Of a stretch of DNA of 64,000 nt, positions 10,438-22,089 are shown in pieces. How positions within the stretch are numbered: the first letter of the stretch is position 1; each line of letters starts with the position of its first letter. A model generated the notes under the pieces. The model saw only the letters and a list, made by a program, of their open reading frames with translations, did not search any database and was not told where the DNA came from. This DNA comes from Cryptomeria japonica (lineage: Eukaryota; Streptophyta; Pinopsida; Cupressales; Cupressaceae). Made by a program: the position numbers and the translations under genes. Where the stretch lies: the NCBI RefSeq assembly GCF_030272615.1, contig NC_081406.1, positions 477,180,900 to 477,244,899 on the forward strand, given 5' to 3'.

Positions 10438-13240
10438 TTAGTCTTTCAATATTGTTGTTCCATTTTTACCATAAACAGTTGCAAGTGATAGTTGGAACCA
10501 AATGGATGCCAAATTTTCTATAGGAGAATATTTCTTGATAGTTAATTCTCTCCACCTGTGAATGCCCCTTTGTGACCAACCATGTTTTATACTTGCTAAC
10601 ACTTCCATTAGGACAATTTTTTTCTTTAATATCCATTTACAACCAACAATTTTACACCTAAAAAATGTATTAGATCCCACATGTTATTTTTCTTCAATAC
10701 ATACATCTCTTCATCCATGAGTTTCATATAGTAATCTACATCATTCATACCCATAGCCTCTAATATTCCTAGGCTTGTCATTATTAACAATAAAAAAAAA
10801 AAATTGGAACCCAACAACAAATAACCAAACATTTTTTATTTTTTTCCTAACTCTCATAGACCTAAATGATCGAGATTGAGGTTCTTCTTCTTCTTTAATA
10901 CTGTTGAGATACCAAAGATTTCATCATCATGTTCAAAAGGAGTACATATTTCATTCTTCATAGAAGTATGTGGTAAATGAACTACCTCATTTTATTTATC
11001 TTCTTTCTTTGGTTGCGATTCAATAGAGGAAAGTTTCATCTCTCTAAAAAATTTACTTCTATTGCAAATAATGTTTTTGTTCAATTGGACTCCAAAGCTT
11101 GTACCCTTCACACTGGCACCCTATCCAATGAAGATGTATTTAGTCACCTTGTTCTCCAACTTATATTTTCTCATTCGACACCTACATATGCCTTGCATCC
11201 AAATACTCTAAGCATTTGAAGGCTTCTTTATTGACCACACCTCCATGGGTGTCTTATTAACAAGCATTAATATAGGAGATTTATTGATCAAACAATAGGT
11301 AGTGGCTACAATTTTAGCCCAAAATTTTGTTCAAGGCCAACACCACTAAGTATACTCCTAGTCATCTCTATCAACATCCTATTCATACTCTCCATAAATC
11401 CATTCTACTGAGGGTTGTATGGAGTCCTCTTATGCATCTCAATCTTGTGCTATTTACAAAGCATTGAATTTTGTCATAAAAATTCACCATTATTGTCATC
11501 CCTTAGACATTTAGTCTTTGTACTAGTCTATTTTTTGTCAAGGCTTAAAAATCCTTTAACGAATTAAAGACTTCATATTTATTCTTGAGAAAATATACAA
11601 ATGTTCTTCTATTGTAGTCATCAATAAATGAAAATAAAATATATAGGTTTTGAAATCAAAGGGACATTAACAGAATCAAACACATCAAAATGAATATATT
11701 TTAATATCCCAAAAGAGTTGTGAGAACTAGAATAAATTTAACATGAATTTTGTTTTTCATAAATGTAATGTTCGCAAAAGTCAAACTTGAGGTTAGAGTC
11801 ATCAAGCCCCTCAATGGACTATTTATATTTTAGGGCTCTAAGACCCTTCTCACCAATATGGTAGAGTCTATGGTATCATTACATTGTCTTCTCTACTAGA
11901 GTCTTCATATCCAAGGAATGAGAACCCTTAGGTACCCAAGATGCATGACCATCAAAAGTAGATGCAACAAATTTCTTCATTGCTATGATTTGATAGTGAT
12001 TATGAAGAATCTAAGGCTCTTTTCTTTAGCTTGTTAGAATTATTATTACATTAAACAATGTATACATCCAAATTGAACACAGTGTCAAATTTGAAAGCCC
12101 TTAGCTAGCACCATAGCTCCTATTGTCATCTTGCATCATCCACTTGAGAAAACAACTTGCACAACCACATCATTCAAATTACTCTATGAAATGGGGTTTT
12201 GTGTCAAACCTAAGATATGAAGCACGCCATTTATCTCCTTCACTCTACCATTAGGAATCTAATTTTGACTCTTTCATGACCAACAATCTATAGATGAGAA
12301 TCATCACCTAGATACATCTTCCCACTATCATGTTCTTCATACTTCAAGAACAAACACCTATGTGAGATCATGTGAAAAATATGCTTGATCAACTACACAT
12401 CTTTAGATGCATTTATTGTGAAAGATACAAGAAATGCTTCACCATCAACTTGAGAGGATTTATCAAAATTAAAATCAAAATCAAAATCATAGGAATTATT
12501 TTTATTTTTCTTAGTTTTCCCTCCTTGAGTTCTTTGTAGAAATTACTAGTTTTTTCATAATTCGAACACTTTGCCTTGTATTTTTCAAGAGACTTAGATC
12601 TCTATAGGGACTTGGACTTTTCCTTGTATTTTCTCTTTTAATCTACCATGAACAATAAGGGCCTCCTTAGCCATGTCTGAAAATATTTCCTCTTCATTTC
12701 TTTAGAAAGCAATACTGCAACCATTTTATCCATCTTGAAGGTAATAGCAATACTTCTAGTGGCCATCATAGGTTATCCCATGATTCTAACAAAGGACATA
12801 GAACTATCATGCAATCATCCTCATCCTTTCTCTCTACACCAATAGAAGCAAACTAGGTAATGAGCATGTTAAAGGCATTTAATGATCAACCATGGATCAT
12901 CTTCCTTCCATTTCCTAGAGACTACAAGTTATTCCTTAGGAATAACTTTTTTACCAAGGATTTAGCAAAATGAATTTGTGCAAGATTTTACATAGGAGCA
13001 TCATAGTCTTCTCTTCATAAAAATTTAATAACACAAGGTATACCAAATAAAGTTTCATCAAACCCTTGGATTTTCAATCCATCAAATTCTAGTTCTCTCA
13101 AGTCATGCTAGTAGGTTTTACACCAAATAGTGTAGCCTATACATCTATATCCATGAGCATATATTGAACTTTAAGCTTCTACAACTTAAAATTGTTACCA
13201 TTAAACTTTTTCATCTCAATTTTTCTAGATGTGCTTACCA
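10438..13240 (-). pseudogene. Old, heavily degraded copia gag-pol (element D)
   Basis: On the minus strand the copia order can be followed through many stops and frameshifts. Gag lies at about 13,220-12,640 (MKKFNGNNFKL, LMDIDVQATLFGVKPTSM). Protease or pre-integrase remnants lie at 12,480-12,090 (GDDSHL, RVKIRFLMVE). Integrase lies at 11,870-11,000 (GILKYIHFDVFD, LRDDNNGEFL, HKRTPYNPQ, NGFMESMNRM). The RT entry is at 10,832-10,438 (DEEMYVLKKNNMWDLI, VGCKWILKKK). RT beyond KWxxKKK and RNase H are missing. It belongs to a different copia lineage from C, E and H and is clearly older, given the mutation density. Confidence 0.8.
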
Positions 13241-13345
13241 TATTTTACCCACAATAAGGTCAAAAAATACTTGCAAAATCTCCCACTCAAATATAGAATA
13301 GTACAAAAACCCATCAACCCAACAATAGAATCAAGGCTGACCAAA

Positions 13346-13356
13346 CTTTGATACCA
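13346..13356 (-). other. Primer-binding site of copia D and start of its 5' LTR remnant
   Basis: Minus-strand TGGTATCAAAG (initiator tRNA-Met type) lies just above the D gag remnant. The next bases to the right, TGATAGGAAGCC from 13,359, would be the end of the 5' LTR. No second LTR of D was found, so the LTR extent is unknown. Confidence 0.7.
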
Positions 13357-13454
13357 AGTGATAGGAAGCCTGTTATGTGAAAGAATCTTCATACACCAGT
13401 AAGAGAGATATTACAAAAACCTAAAACCTTTAACTATTATAGATTAAGATGCAC

Positions 13455-13555
13455 ATTCTAAAATATAGGAAAATTCATCCTAGACTAACATATCCATTAA
13501 CCTAGGATCGATTCCTTTTTCCATATAGCATTAGAGAGGGATGAATTGGAGAGGT
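13455..13555. repeat. Copy 1 of a ~90-bp dispersed direct repeat
   Basis: The segment from AAAATATAGGAAAATTCATC through TTAGAGAGGGATGAAT is a clear but imperfect match to 15,080-15,172, same orientation, about 1.6 kb away. It may be a remnant of paired LTRs. Confidence 0.7.
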
Positions 13556-13720
13556 ACCCACATTGATTTTATGTAATCGGTTTATGCTACAAACATTAAT
13601 ATCTAATCCATTATCAATTAAAGGTGCATGCCTTATCTCATGTTTATTAGTGAGAGCTATAATCATGAAGGGATTACATTGATTCTAAACTTCCAAAGAT
13701 GGAAATTGTTATTGTGAGAA
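13545..13720 (-). pseudogene. Ty3/gypsy protease fragment (Tat-like)
   Basis: The minus strand reads QCNPFMIIALTN, KHEIRHAPLIDNGLDINVC and on to INVG without a stop. The APLIDNGxxxNVC block matches the protease of gypsy element K in this window (LIDNGAGLNICT at about 59,400). The remainder of the element around it is not recognisable. It is a single decayed domain between the two copies of the ~90-bp repeat, so the interval 13,455-15,172 may be the remains of one gypsy-like element. Confidence 0.65.
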
Positions 13721-15079
13721 CACAATATTTGACTTCATTGCATGCATATATTCAAACAAGGTTGCTACCTCATTTTGTCTCACATAAGGTGGAACAACTA
13801 TCTTCTACTAGGCTTCTTGAAGAATCACTTGACATGTAGAAAAAAATTGAAGCAATTCTCATAGGGAGATCTTAGTTGGAGTAGTACAAAATTGTTCAAT
13901 AAAATCATACTCATTACCCACATGTTGTGAAAGACGAGGGGTGGAGGAAGAAAAGGTTGAGAAGGATAAATAACATTTGGATCTTATTTATTGTTATGTG
14001 TTTTGTACATGTGAGAAAAAAATGTTGAAATGGGGTTGTTGTGACACTTGTTGATTACGCCTACTACTTTGAATGAGTAGTTTGGCATAGTTTAATAAGT
14101 ATCTAAGATGTCTAGGTGGGTCTTTAATACCTTGGGCAATAATCACCGGTTTGGTTTGTGGTTGGGGATTTGAGATGCCTTTAACAGTAACCATAGGTTT
14201 AGTTTGATGAACTGAGGAACATCAAGACAAATATGAACAACAATTGGAAGTTTCACATGTTTATAATCGAAAAAATGAATTATATTGATTAGACTTTTAT
14301 TATGCTCTTTATTCTCTAAGGCTTCATCTATAGAAGGGATAACATTGAGAAAATTATCTCATCCTCTTCTACCAAAATATCCTCATGAGTAGGATTTTTT
14401 TTGGGAGAGGAACAAACATGATTTGTCAATGCTTCATCTCTAGAAGGGAAAACATTGAGAAAGGTGCTAGTGTTATCATTCTCTTGCTCCAAAATGTCTT
14501 TATGGGTAGGAGGAATTTCAATAGAGGGATAGAGTGACATAAGAATAGCTAATAAACTATCACCCTCATGAAATGTCTTTATTGTAGAATTATTTAGGAA
14601 AAATAAATCAGTTAATTGAAAATACAATGAGTTATTCAATGGCACAAGTCTGCTTCTAAACCATAACATATGCAATTATTTAACCAATAAGTGATATGAG
14701 ATAACATTAATGTGATTAATTAATAAATATGAAATATCAATGTGTAATGTTGTGATTAATTAAGCTATTTGATAAGGCAAAGTTGTGGTTAATTAACCAA
14801 TGCAAGTACCTAAGAAATAGATTTCATAAATGATTGCCTCTAAACTAGAAACATATGCAAGTAAATTAGATCAAACTTTAAAATATAAAGATGTGGAAGT
14901 GAAAAATATGTTGGGTTCACCAAGATTAAATGTCGGTGAACTAGGTCTCTACATGCATGTAATATAAGTACATAAGGAATACATTTCAATAATAATTGCA
15001 AGCATGAATCAATCAAATGCATGTAAATTAGATATGCAAATACAAATAAGAAGTTATGTAGCACATTGATTTCACTAAA
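13721..15079. other. Decayed repeat DNA with an unexplained internal protein-level repeat
   Basis: No family is recognised with confidence. The minus-strand open stretch 14,675-14,328 contains the same unit twice (PTHKDILEQENDNTSTFLNV and PTHEDILVEEDEIIFSMLS, each followed by SRDEAL-like or LLQMKP-like text). This suggests an ancient duplication inside a coding linker, perhaps of the gypsy element whose protease lies at 13.6 kb. The segment 13,994-14,194 is also open on the minus strand. I do not call a gene. Confidence 0.35.
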
Positions 15080-15172
15080 ATGAAATATAGGAAAAGTAAT
15101 CCTAGATTAACACATCCATTAGGACCAATTCTCTTTTTTCCTATATAAAATTAGAGAGGGATGAATGTGATT
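15080..15172. repeat. Copy 2 of the ~90-bp direct repeat
   Basis: Partner of 13,455-13,555. Shared landmarks are ATATAGGAAAA, TCCTAGA/TTAACA, CATCCATTA and TTAGAGAGGGATGAAT. Confidence 0.7.
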
Positions 15173-15954
15173 ACAAGGAAGAGCTAATATGTATTAGATT
15201 CACCCTCTTGTTTTTGGCTATAATGTGGTTGGAATTGATTGTGTGTGTGAATGAACTAGGTTAAATAAAGATAAATTGAACAATAATGATCTAATACAAA
15301 AATTATAGAACAAAAATGCACCAAAGAGGTACATATCTAGAAATAAGACAAAGAAGAATATGGATTTGCAAGCTAGAGCTGAAAGTGCCAAAGTGGTGTG
15401 TTGGTGCCTTAGTTTGAGGTGCATGTGATTGATAGAAAGGAGCGTAAATTTAGTCAGGAGGTCTTGTAAATCTATCCCCCAATAATCCAACTAAAAATAG
15501 TCAAACATGTGTGCTAGGTGCCCCAATCTTGGTAATTCTGCTTATTCAAAAGTTGTTGCAATCTATAATAGTTTTTTTTGTGCTCCTGCAACACTCTCAC
15601 TATCAAACTTGAACCTACACATATGAAAAATAAAGATAAATGGTTTTCCTATATAGGGACTTGCCTAAGTCAAACCTTATGCTTGTGTTCCCACCTCCAT
15701 AATAGCTATGATGATTAAAATGAGTGCATGCCCTAGAGAGGGCATAGGCAAATAAATAATGAAAATGTTGAAATGAAATGATTATACCTTGGGTATGAAA
15801 CCCTCTCATAAAATTTCACATAAAGGTGGTGATGCAATGCTCCTTAGACAAGTCTTGCAAGTGTTAATACAATAACATGGTAACAAAACATGATAAACAT
15901 GAAATCATACTTGAATGTTGAATGTTGTAGTTTGTTGCTCAATATGTTGTTAGT
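15173..15954. other. No gene seen
   Basis: AT-rich, CpG-poor DNA with only short accidental open stretches. No similarity to known families was recognised. Confidence 0.5.
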
Positions 15955-16062
15955 CATAATTAGAATGCTTGAATGCTCTTAGAATTCATTAGGCCTTATG
16001 AATGATAAAGATGTATTTTATATAGGGATCACAAGGTATTTTTTGATAAAAAAAATTCAACA
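15955..16062 (+). repeat. Left arm of a ~105-bp inverted repeat
   Basis: The reverse complement of this stretch matches 19,953-20,062 over about 105 bp (landmarks TATATAGGGATCACAAGG and GAATGATAAAGATG here). The match does not extend outward or inward. The arms enclose about 3.9 kb holding the LTR-like block and the LINE. Confidence 0.8.
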
Positions 16063-16694
16063 TAAAATGGTCAAGCCTGACACAAAATCAAAACCAAATT
16101 ATGTGATGTCAAGGCTAACACTTAAAATATTTAAAATTTTGAAATACATTAGCAAGCCATTCATGTTGGGTGCCCCACTCCCTCATAAATAGGTTCTCCA
16201 AAGGGAAATATTAGTGTTGGGGTTTGCAATAATAGGTCTAGTCCTAATTTAGGTATTTGATGATAGTTAAGTTGTGGGATTAACAATTAAGTTTTAGAAT
16301 AGAATAGGGCACAAATAGGATTACAATGATGTAGAAAAAAAAAGCACTAAAGCAGGTGCCAAATAGAGTGTCAATTTGTAAAGGGATACAATTTATGACA
16401 CTACACATTCAAAGTAACTTAAAAAAATATTCAAAAGAGAATAAACACATAACACAATATATATGTGGGGAAAACCCTTTCGGGGGGAAAACACCACACT
16501 CTAAGGCACAACCCAATGTATTAATAGTAAAATAAGAGTTTACAATACAATTGTAGAGCTATGCTCTTTTAAGATGTGCTTCACACTTGAATTAGATTTT
16601 GAAGCAATTCTGACAACATGATGGTACCTATGAATAATTCATAATAAAACTCTAAACTACAACAATTCAATATGTAGTCACATAAATTTGTCCA
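16063..16694. other. Possible outer part of an LTR
   Basis: TGTTGGGGTTTGC at 16,213 looks like an LTR start. The block at about 16,465-16,490 (GGGGAAAACCC, then GGGGGGAAAACACCAC) resembles the conserved GGAAACCC/GGGAAAAACCAC block of the copia LTRs in this window. No second copy was found, so boundaries remain open. Confidence 0.4.
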
Positions 16695-18148
16695 CTTAAT
16701 TAAATGAATATTTTCTATTTATTTGATTAATAAACCATCCATAATCAGTTAATTAAATTAACATTTAATTAATTCATTTTCAAACCCTTCTATTAATTAA
16801 ATAAATTATCCAATTTATTTAAATTAATTCATTAAACCAAATTCACAATCAATTAAATGAATAAATCATATTTATTTAATTTAATCCCATTTCCTCTTTT
16901 AAATAAATAATTAAAATATTTATTTAAATCATTAAATCCCCCCCCCCTTGCATTCTCCTACAAATGCAAGTTGCAACCATAATTGCAATAAATTAATTTT
17001 ATTTTAATTTAAATCCTATTTTCCCTCACCCACCAAACCCACTTGCAATCCTAAAACCCCTTCTAGACTCTTCTAACCACTTTCTAATCATTCCTAATTA
17101 GCCTAATCCATCTCCTAAATATTGTCACATTCCTAAGCAACTTGGAGTCACTTCTCAAAGCCTTCAAAGTCTTTGAAAAACATTTAATGCTTTATGTGTT
17201 CAACAAGATAACCCCTAAAGTCTTCCAAACCACTAATAGCTCTTACATGACCATTAATGGCTCTTACATAGCCATTTATGGTTAAATCCACTTGCCTCCA
17301 TGGTTAGAGACTTTCCTTCTAACTCAACCCTCATTTAACCCATGGGTCTCTTCAAACATTTATTGCTTTGACCATGGTTATCTTCACTAACTCTTGCACA
17401 AGAGTTTATCCATTGGATAAAGACATTATTTATTGGATAATGGCTTTATTATTTCAAACTCAACATTAACCTTACCTCCCAAGTTAACCCTCAAGTCATG
17501 TCAAACATTTCATGCTTATTCCCTCTCATCTCAACCCATCTCTTGTTGACATTTGTCATCCTAGGATTGGATTGAAAGTCCTCACATAGATCATAAACCC
17601 GTCAATCCTGACCCTTGATGAGAACATTCAATCTCAGATATCCATTGCTCCATTTTACCTATAAATAGAGCTCATTTCTTCATAATCCAGATCTTGAAAA
17701 CTTGTATGCATCTAACTTATAGTGAATTTTAGAGAGCATTTAGCATAATCACTCACATTGTCATTTTGGGCTAAAATTAATATTAGTTAATTACATAAAA
17801 TCTCATATTTATTTTGTTTTACACTTGCATTTGCATAGTTTAAAGCATTCACAATCTTGAACCTCCATAAGACATCCAGAATAGTGCAAAAAGCTACTGA
17901 GAGTTACACTCATTTGGGAACTTGGAGAGGAGAGAAACAAGGGAGAAGAAGCTACAAGCATGGTGGAAGGCATTTGGAGATGTCTTAGAGCATTCATTTT
18001 CTTTGTTAAGCTCTCCATTTTGCTTTTAGTGTCTCTTGATATGCTTGCTTAGGATAGTGTTTAATTGTTGATTTGCTAACACTAACAATTGGTTTCTTAA
18101 TTGTTTGTTTGTGTTTGTCATCCTAACAATCCTTTTTGCAGAGCATCA
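16695..18148 (+). repeat. LTR-like dispersed repeat, inverted relative of 54,765-56,163
   Basis: The whole stretch aligns by eye with the reverse complement of 54,765-56,163. Shared blocks include the TTAATTAAATGAATA edge, a C-run next to TTGCATT..CTACAAATGCAAG, the CACCCACCAAACCCACTTGC block, a CTATAAATAGAGCTC stretch that looks like a TATA box with start region, and TTTTGCAGAGCATCA at the right edge. The pattern (edge TG/CA, TATA-like element, no coding) fits a solo LTR, but no flanking duplication was found. Confidence 0.65.
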
Positions 18149-18479
18149 TAATATATAAGAGTTTATAATGCATAATTAGGTTATTCCAAAATGGTACACC
18201 CAAAAGTGTTGCATTTCATCATCTTCTTACCTACATGCATGCAAGATTGAAAGATGAACATGCAAGAAACCTATCTTATCTTGCACATGCAAACTAAAAC
18301 CTACTAAATTGTAAACATCACATTCAAGTATATCACTTAACAAGCAAGGCACATGCATGTATACAAAAAAATAAAATTATATGAAAAATACTTACATGCA
18401 TAACTCCACCTATTTTAGTGATTTCTGAAATTGAATCCTCTTTTTTAATAGTTTCACATGATTTAACTAACAATATTAA

Positions 18480-19680
18480 CTTTAGTACCTAGTGGTCTAG
18501 TGAGTTGCACTGGTGCAATGGCTGCCCTTGCCCCATTTTTGACTACTCCATTTGTTGTTGCGATTCTTTCTCAGAAGAGAATTTTAAAAATAGCTCTTAC
18601 TTTGGCCTTCGTTCTTGTTGCATTGATGGGATTCCCTTCTGCTATGGGGATTTCTTAAGGACCGATGGATGGTACCCTACCTTTCTCTGTTGATGGTCTG
18701 TACACCCCTTCTCTTGTGTTTATGGGTGTTGGTGTGGGTTCTCATGTCGGTGCACCTTCTCTCACCCCTGGTGTGGGGGGGTTTGTTGTTGATGGTGGTC
18801 TAGATAGGTCTCTTGTAGGTGTAAGAGCCTCTCCACCTGCTACTAGTGGGCAAATATTTTCTCGTGTCGTCAAATCTGTTGCTTCTCTTCCTCCCAAGAA
18901 GAAATCTCATTCTCTTCCTTGTGCTAAGACCTCCCTTATTGTCGTTTGTGACTAAGATGTGGTATAAAATGTTATCTTTTATGAACATTGTGGGTTGGTG
19001 TGCAGATTTGCTATGTTTTGGCCTTCCCTTTTGGATCTACATCATTAGGTGAGTGATTATTGGAAGCCTTCGGTTGTTGGTATCATTGAGCTTTACCCTT
19101 GTGTTGGGGTTTTTTTTATTGCTTCTCTTGAGGATTGTGACTTAGCGTTGAGCAATACTACTACTTGGTGGAAAGATGTGATTGTGGATCATTTGATTGT
19201 CGATGCTTCTAATACTGATGACTCTTCACATGCTAATGAATCCTCCTCATGGGATATAGTTGTGCCTCTTATTGTTGTTGTGGCATTTGTTTCCTCCCTA
19301 AATCCTACTATTATGGTAGCCTCCTCTGGACCTAAGGTCCTTACTCCTATTGCTCTTGTTCTACAACGACAACTTGGCCTTGTTTTGCACCAACAGTCTG
19401 CTCCAAGTGTTGGCAGATACTCTAAGGAGATTCCCCCTTTGATCCCATTGGTAATGATGTTCCTAATAGTAGTATTTACTGGACTGTTGTTTGTCGTAGG
19501 CGAAAAGGTAATTCTCCCTCCCCCCCCCCAAACTCTTCTTATTCGAGTTGTGGATGATTCTTCCCACTCTTGGGTTGGGATCTAAGCTTGTAAAAGGTCA
19601 GCACCCTTGATTTGTTGCCTTTATTTTATGCTACCTACAGGTTGTTTGTATTCAGGCTCAACACCCTTGTTTTGCTACTT
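18480..19680 (+). pseudogene. Degraded LINE: ORF1 (DUF4283-like) remnant joined to a 3' tail
   Basis: Open pieces at 18,665-18,955 and 19,049-19,585, plus the linking frame at 18,960-19,050, read VGWCADLLCFGLPFWIYII, SDYWKPSVVGIIELYP, GVFFIASLEDCDLALSN and TWWKD. This is the layout of the DUF4283-like domain in plant L1-type ORF1 proteins. The upstream part is Pro/Ser/Val rich as in ORF1 leaders. No endonuclease or reverse transcriptase follows. Instead a CAGCACCCTTG..TTTGCTACTTTTTAATAT tail, typical of plant LINE 3' ends, comes within 100 bp, so the copy is internally deleted. Confidence 0.55.
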
Positions 19681-19889
19681 TTTAATATAAAAAATAATAT
19701 TGACTTTAGTCAAATCATACAAGATGGGATGCATATCTCTTAAACAAATAGGAACCATGTCATCTATACCTTTTTACATGTAAGATGATAGCTCAAAGTG
19801 CCACTCCCACAAATGGAATCATCAAATGCACATGAAATTGATTACATAGATAGATTAACAACATAATATCAACATTAGTAATTAAATAA

Positions 19890-19890
<1 letters not shown>
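19681..19890. other. No gene seen
   Basis: AT-rich filler between the LINE tail and a TA microsatellite. Confidence 0.5.

Positions 19891-19922
<32 letters not shown>
19891..19922. repeat. (TA)n microsatellite
   Basis: About 15 uninterrupted TA units. Confidence 0.95.
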
Positions 19923-19924
<2 letters not shown>

Positions 19925-19952
19925 TAATTATTAAATATAAAATTATAATATG

Positions 19953-20062
19953 TCATTTTTTAATCAAAAAATACCCTGTGATCCCTATATAAAACTCATC
20001 TTTATCATTCATAAGTTCTAATGGATTCTAAGAGCATTCAGGCATTCTAGAAGTAGAAGTCA
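19953..20062 (-). repeat. Right arm of the ~105-bp inverted repeat
   Basis: Matches the reverse complement of 15,955-16,062, with CCTGTGATCCCTATATAAAA and TTCTAAGAGCATTCA as landmarks and only scattered differences. Confidence 0.8.
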
Positions 20063-21824
20063 AAATATCAATGTTTCATAGCTACTAGATTCTTGAGCTT
20101 GAGGCAATATTTTTTTAGCCTTTTAAATAAAAATATCAAATGCAAATTAACATTTGATTTCAAGTGGAGGTGAGGAACATTTCAATTGTCTAAAATTTTT
20201 TTTTAATGATTCACAAAAACACATATGTTGAGAGAACTTTTTGGCAAGTCTAAAAAACACAATGTATGGACCATCAATGCTTATTTGTGTGTCATGATGG
20301 CTAGATAGATAGTGATTGAAGTGATCCAAGCTCCCTATACCCCATTTAAAAGGGAGGCATGGACACATGTGAGGTAGTACCTGCACATACTTTTCACACA
20401 ATATTGCTACTATGGTAGCATGCATGAGTATTGTCTCCCCCATAACAATATTTAAAAAAAAATTAAAAAACCATTGAGCATTGGGATACATTATACACGT
20501 ACCTATTTTTATTTTTTCAAAATAAAACTTAGAATTTTTTTTTAGTTTTTTAATTTTTTACATAGTACAGAACAAAATGTACAACCATATTACTTTGACT
20601 TCAATGTTTTGGTAGTCAAATTAAGGGTTTGGGTTGATCCATATGCAGTGGAATTATTTTTTGGCCCCAAAGTGCTAAAAAAAATTTGTTTGTCTAAAGG
20701 AAAAGGTAAACCATGAATAATAATTAAGAAATAATTGCAACAAAAAAATAAAAACTTGCAACTAGAAGTTCTCCTTGATCTTTATGGACATTGGGATGCA
20801 ATGAAAGGATCAAAATCATGCTACGATGTTCCATTTGAAAGTTGCAGTCACAACCCTTACAAATTCAAGCTAATTAAGGAAGAGGTTTGCAATGAGGTTT
20901 TGATACCATGTTGGAGTATTCAAGATCATTTACAAGATAAAAAAAGATTCCCCAAAATGAATATGAAAATGTAAATAATTATCATAAGCAACATGAAAAA
21001 TAACTTGTAAAATGTATGAAAGAGCTTTGCATATAAAGGAAAGGATAAGGAGGGGAGAAGCTATAAATGATTCTCTAACTAACCCTCAAAGAATGAAATA
21101 TAGGTAGAACTCTATAGAAAATTGTTAAGACACTTGGTGTGTTGGTATGAAGCCCGATTATCTTCTTGATTAGTCTTTTGGTGGGAGATTGTTGGTTACA
21201 AAGCCTAATCTTGTTGGTTCTAGAACCTATTCTCTTGTGGGGGTTTTGAAAATATTAAATGCCTGGATAACTAAAGGTAAATGAGTTGAACACAACCCTA
21301 ATTATAACTAACTTCTAGAAATTACACCTAGGACATAAGTAAACTTAACATATGAATTTTTCCCACTAATGTCTAGTCAGGAAATAGCCTCATTTACACT
21401 AAAATTTTGTGTTGCATATTTTATTGCTTTTATCTTATGATTAGGCCCCTTAATAGAACCTCATATAATTATCTAACGATAAATAAATAGCTTGGATATA
21501 GGAGGCAAGTTTATATGCATGTGATTGCATCTAATAGACTAGGAAGTAAAACAAAGGTAAATGGATTAAAATTTTAGAGAGAGGGAGACTAATTTGACTA
21601 TGATAGAAGGAAGATACTAGGAATCTAAGAATAAATTTGAGATGAACAAGTTGTGGTAAATACATTTTATAAAATTCAAAAATGTGCAAAGTTTGTTGTT
21701 TGAGGCTATAAGGGTGACCTTGATTCTATTGGATGTAAATCTAATTGTCTTTTGTAGTGATGGACTTATAATGTGTGACCTCGAACTTTAAGTCTTCAAA
21801 ATTTTAATATTTGTAGAAAGGTGT
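20063..21824. other. No gene seen
   Basis: AT-rich DNA with A/T runs. The short open stretches (minus 20,491-20,147 and plus 20,735-20,974) show no family features and no codon-use signal I can defend. Confidence 0.5.
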
Positions 21825-21842
21825 AATTCTTGTTGTGCACTT

Positions 21843-22071
21843 GTCCAAGGGGTTGAGCTTAATTGGTTAAAACACTGGGTTCTCACTATGGAAACCCAAG
21901 TTCAATTCCCAATAAGGACATCTAAAATGAATTCTAAGTTGTGACTCTTGGCCTTCCATAAAAATGGGGAAGGTCTAGGGTCAATTTAATCAAACATAAT
22001 AATAATAATAATAATAATAATTCAAAATACTGCGGCTTCAGCCTATTACCTACCAAAAATAAAAAATAAAA
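21843..22071 (+). mobile_element. tRNA-derived SINE with intact target-site duplication
   Basis: The head contains RNA polymerase III promoter boxes: an A-box-like TTGAGCTTAATTGG near 21,853 and a B-box-like AGTTCAATTCC at 21,899-21,909, spaced as in a tRNA gene. A tRNA-unrelated body follows, then an (ATA)n run at about 21,997-22,020, a short GC-richer piece and an A-rich tail. The element is flanked by an exact 18-bp duplication, AATTCTTGTTGTGCACTT, at 21,825-21,842 and 22,072-22,089. That length and the A-rich 3' end are the hallmarks of LINE-mediated retroposition. The perfect duplication implies a fairly young insertion. Confidence 0.9.
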
Positions 22072-22089
22072 AATTCTTGTTGTGCACTT

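Noticed and set aside
14328-14675. 115-codon minus-strand open stretch as a gene
   Set aside because: Internal duplicated unit is curious, but there is no family match, no start context, and it lies in decayed repeat DNA.
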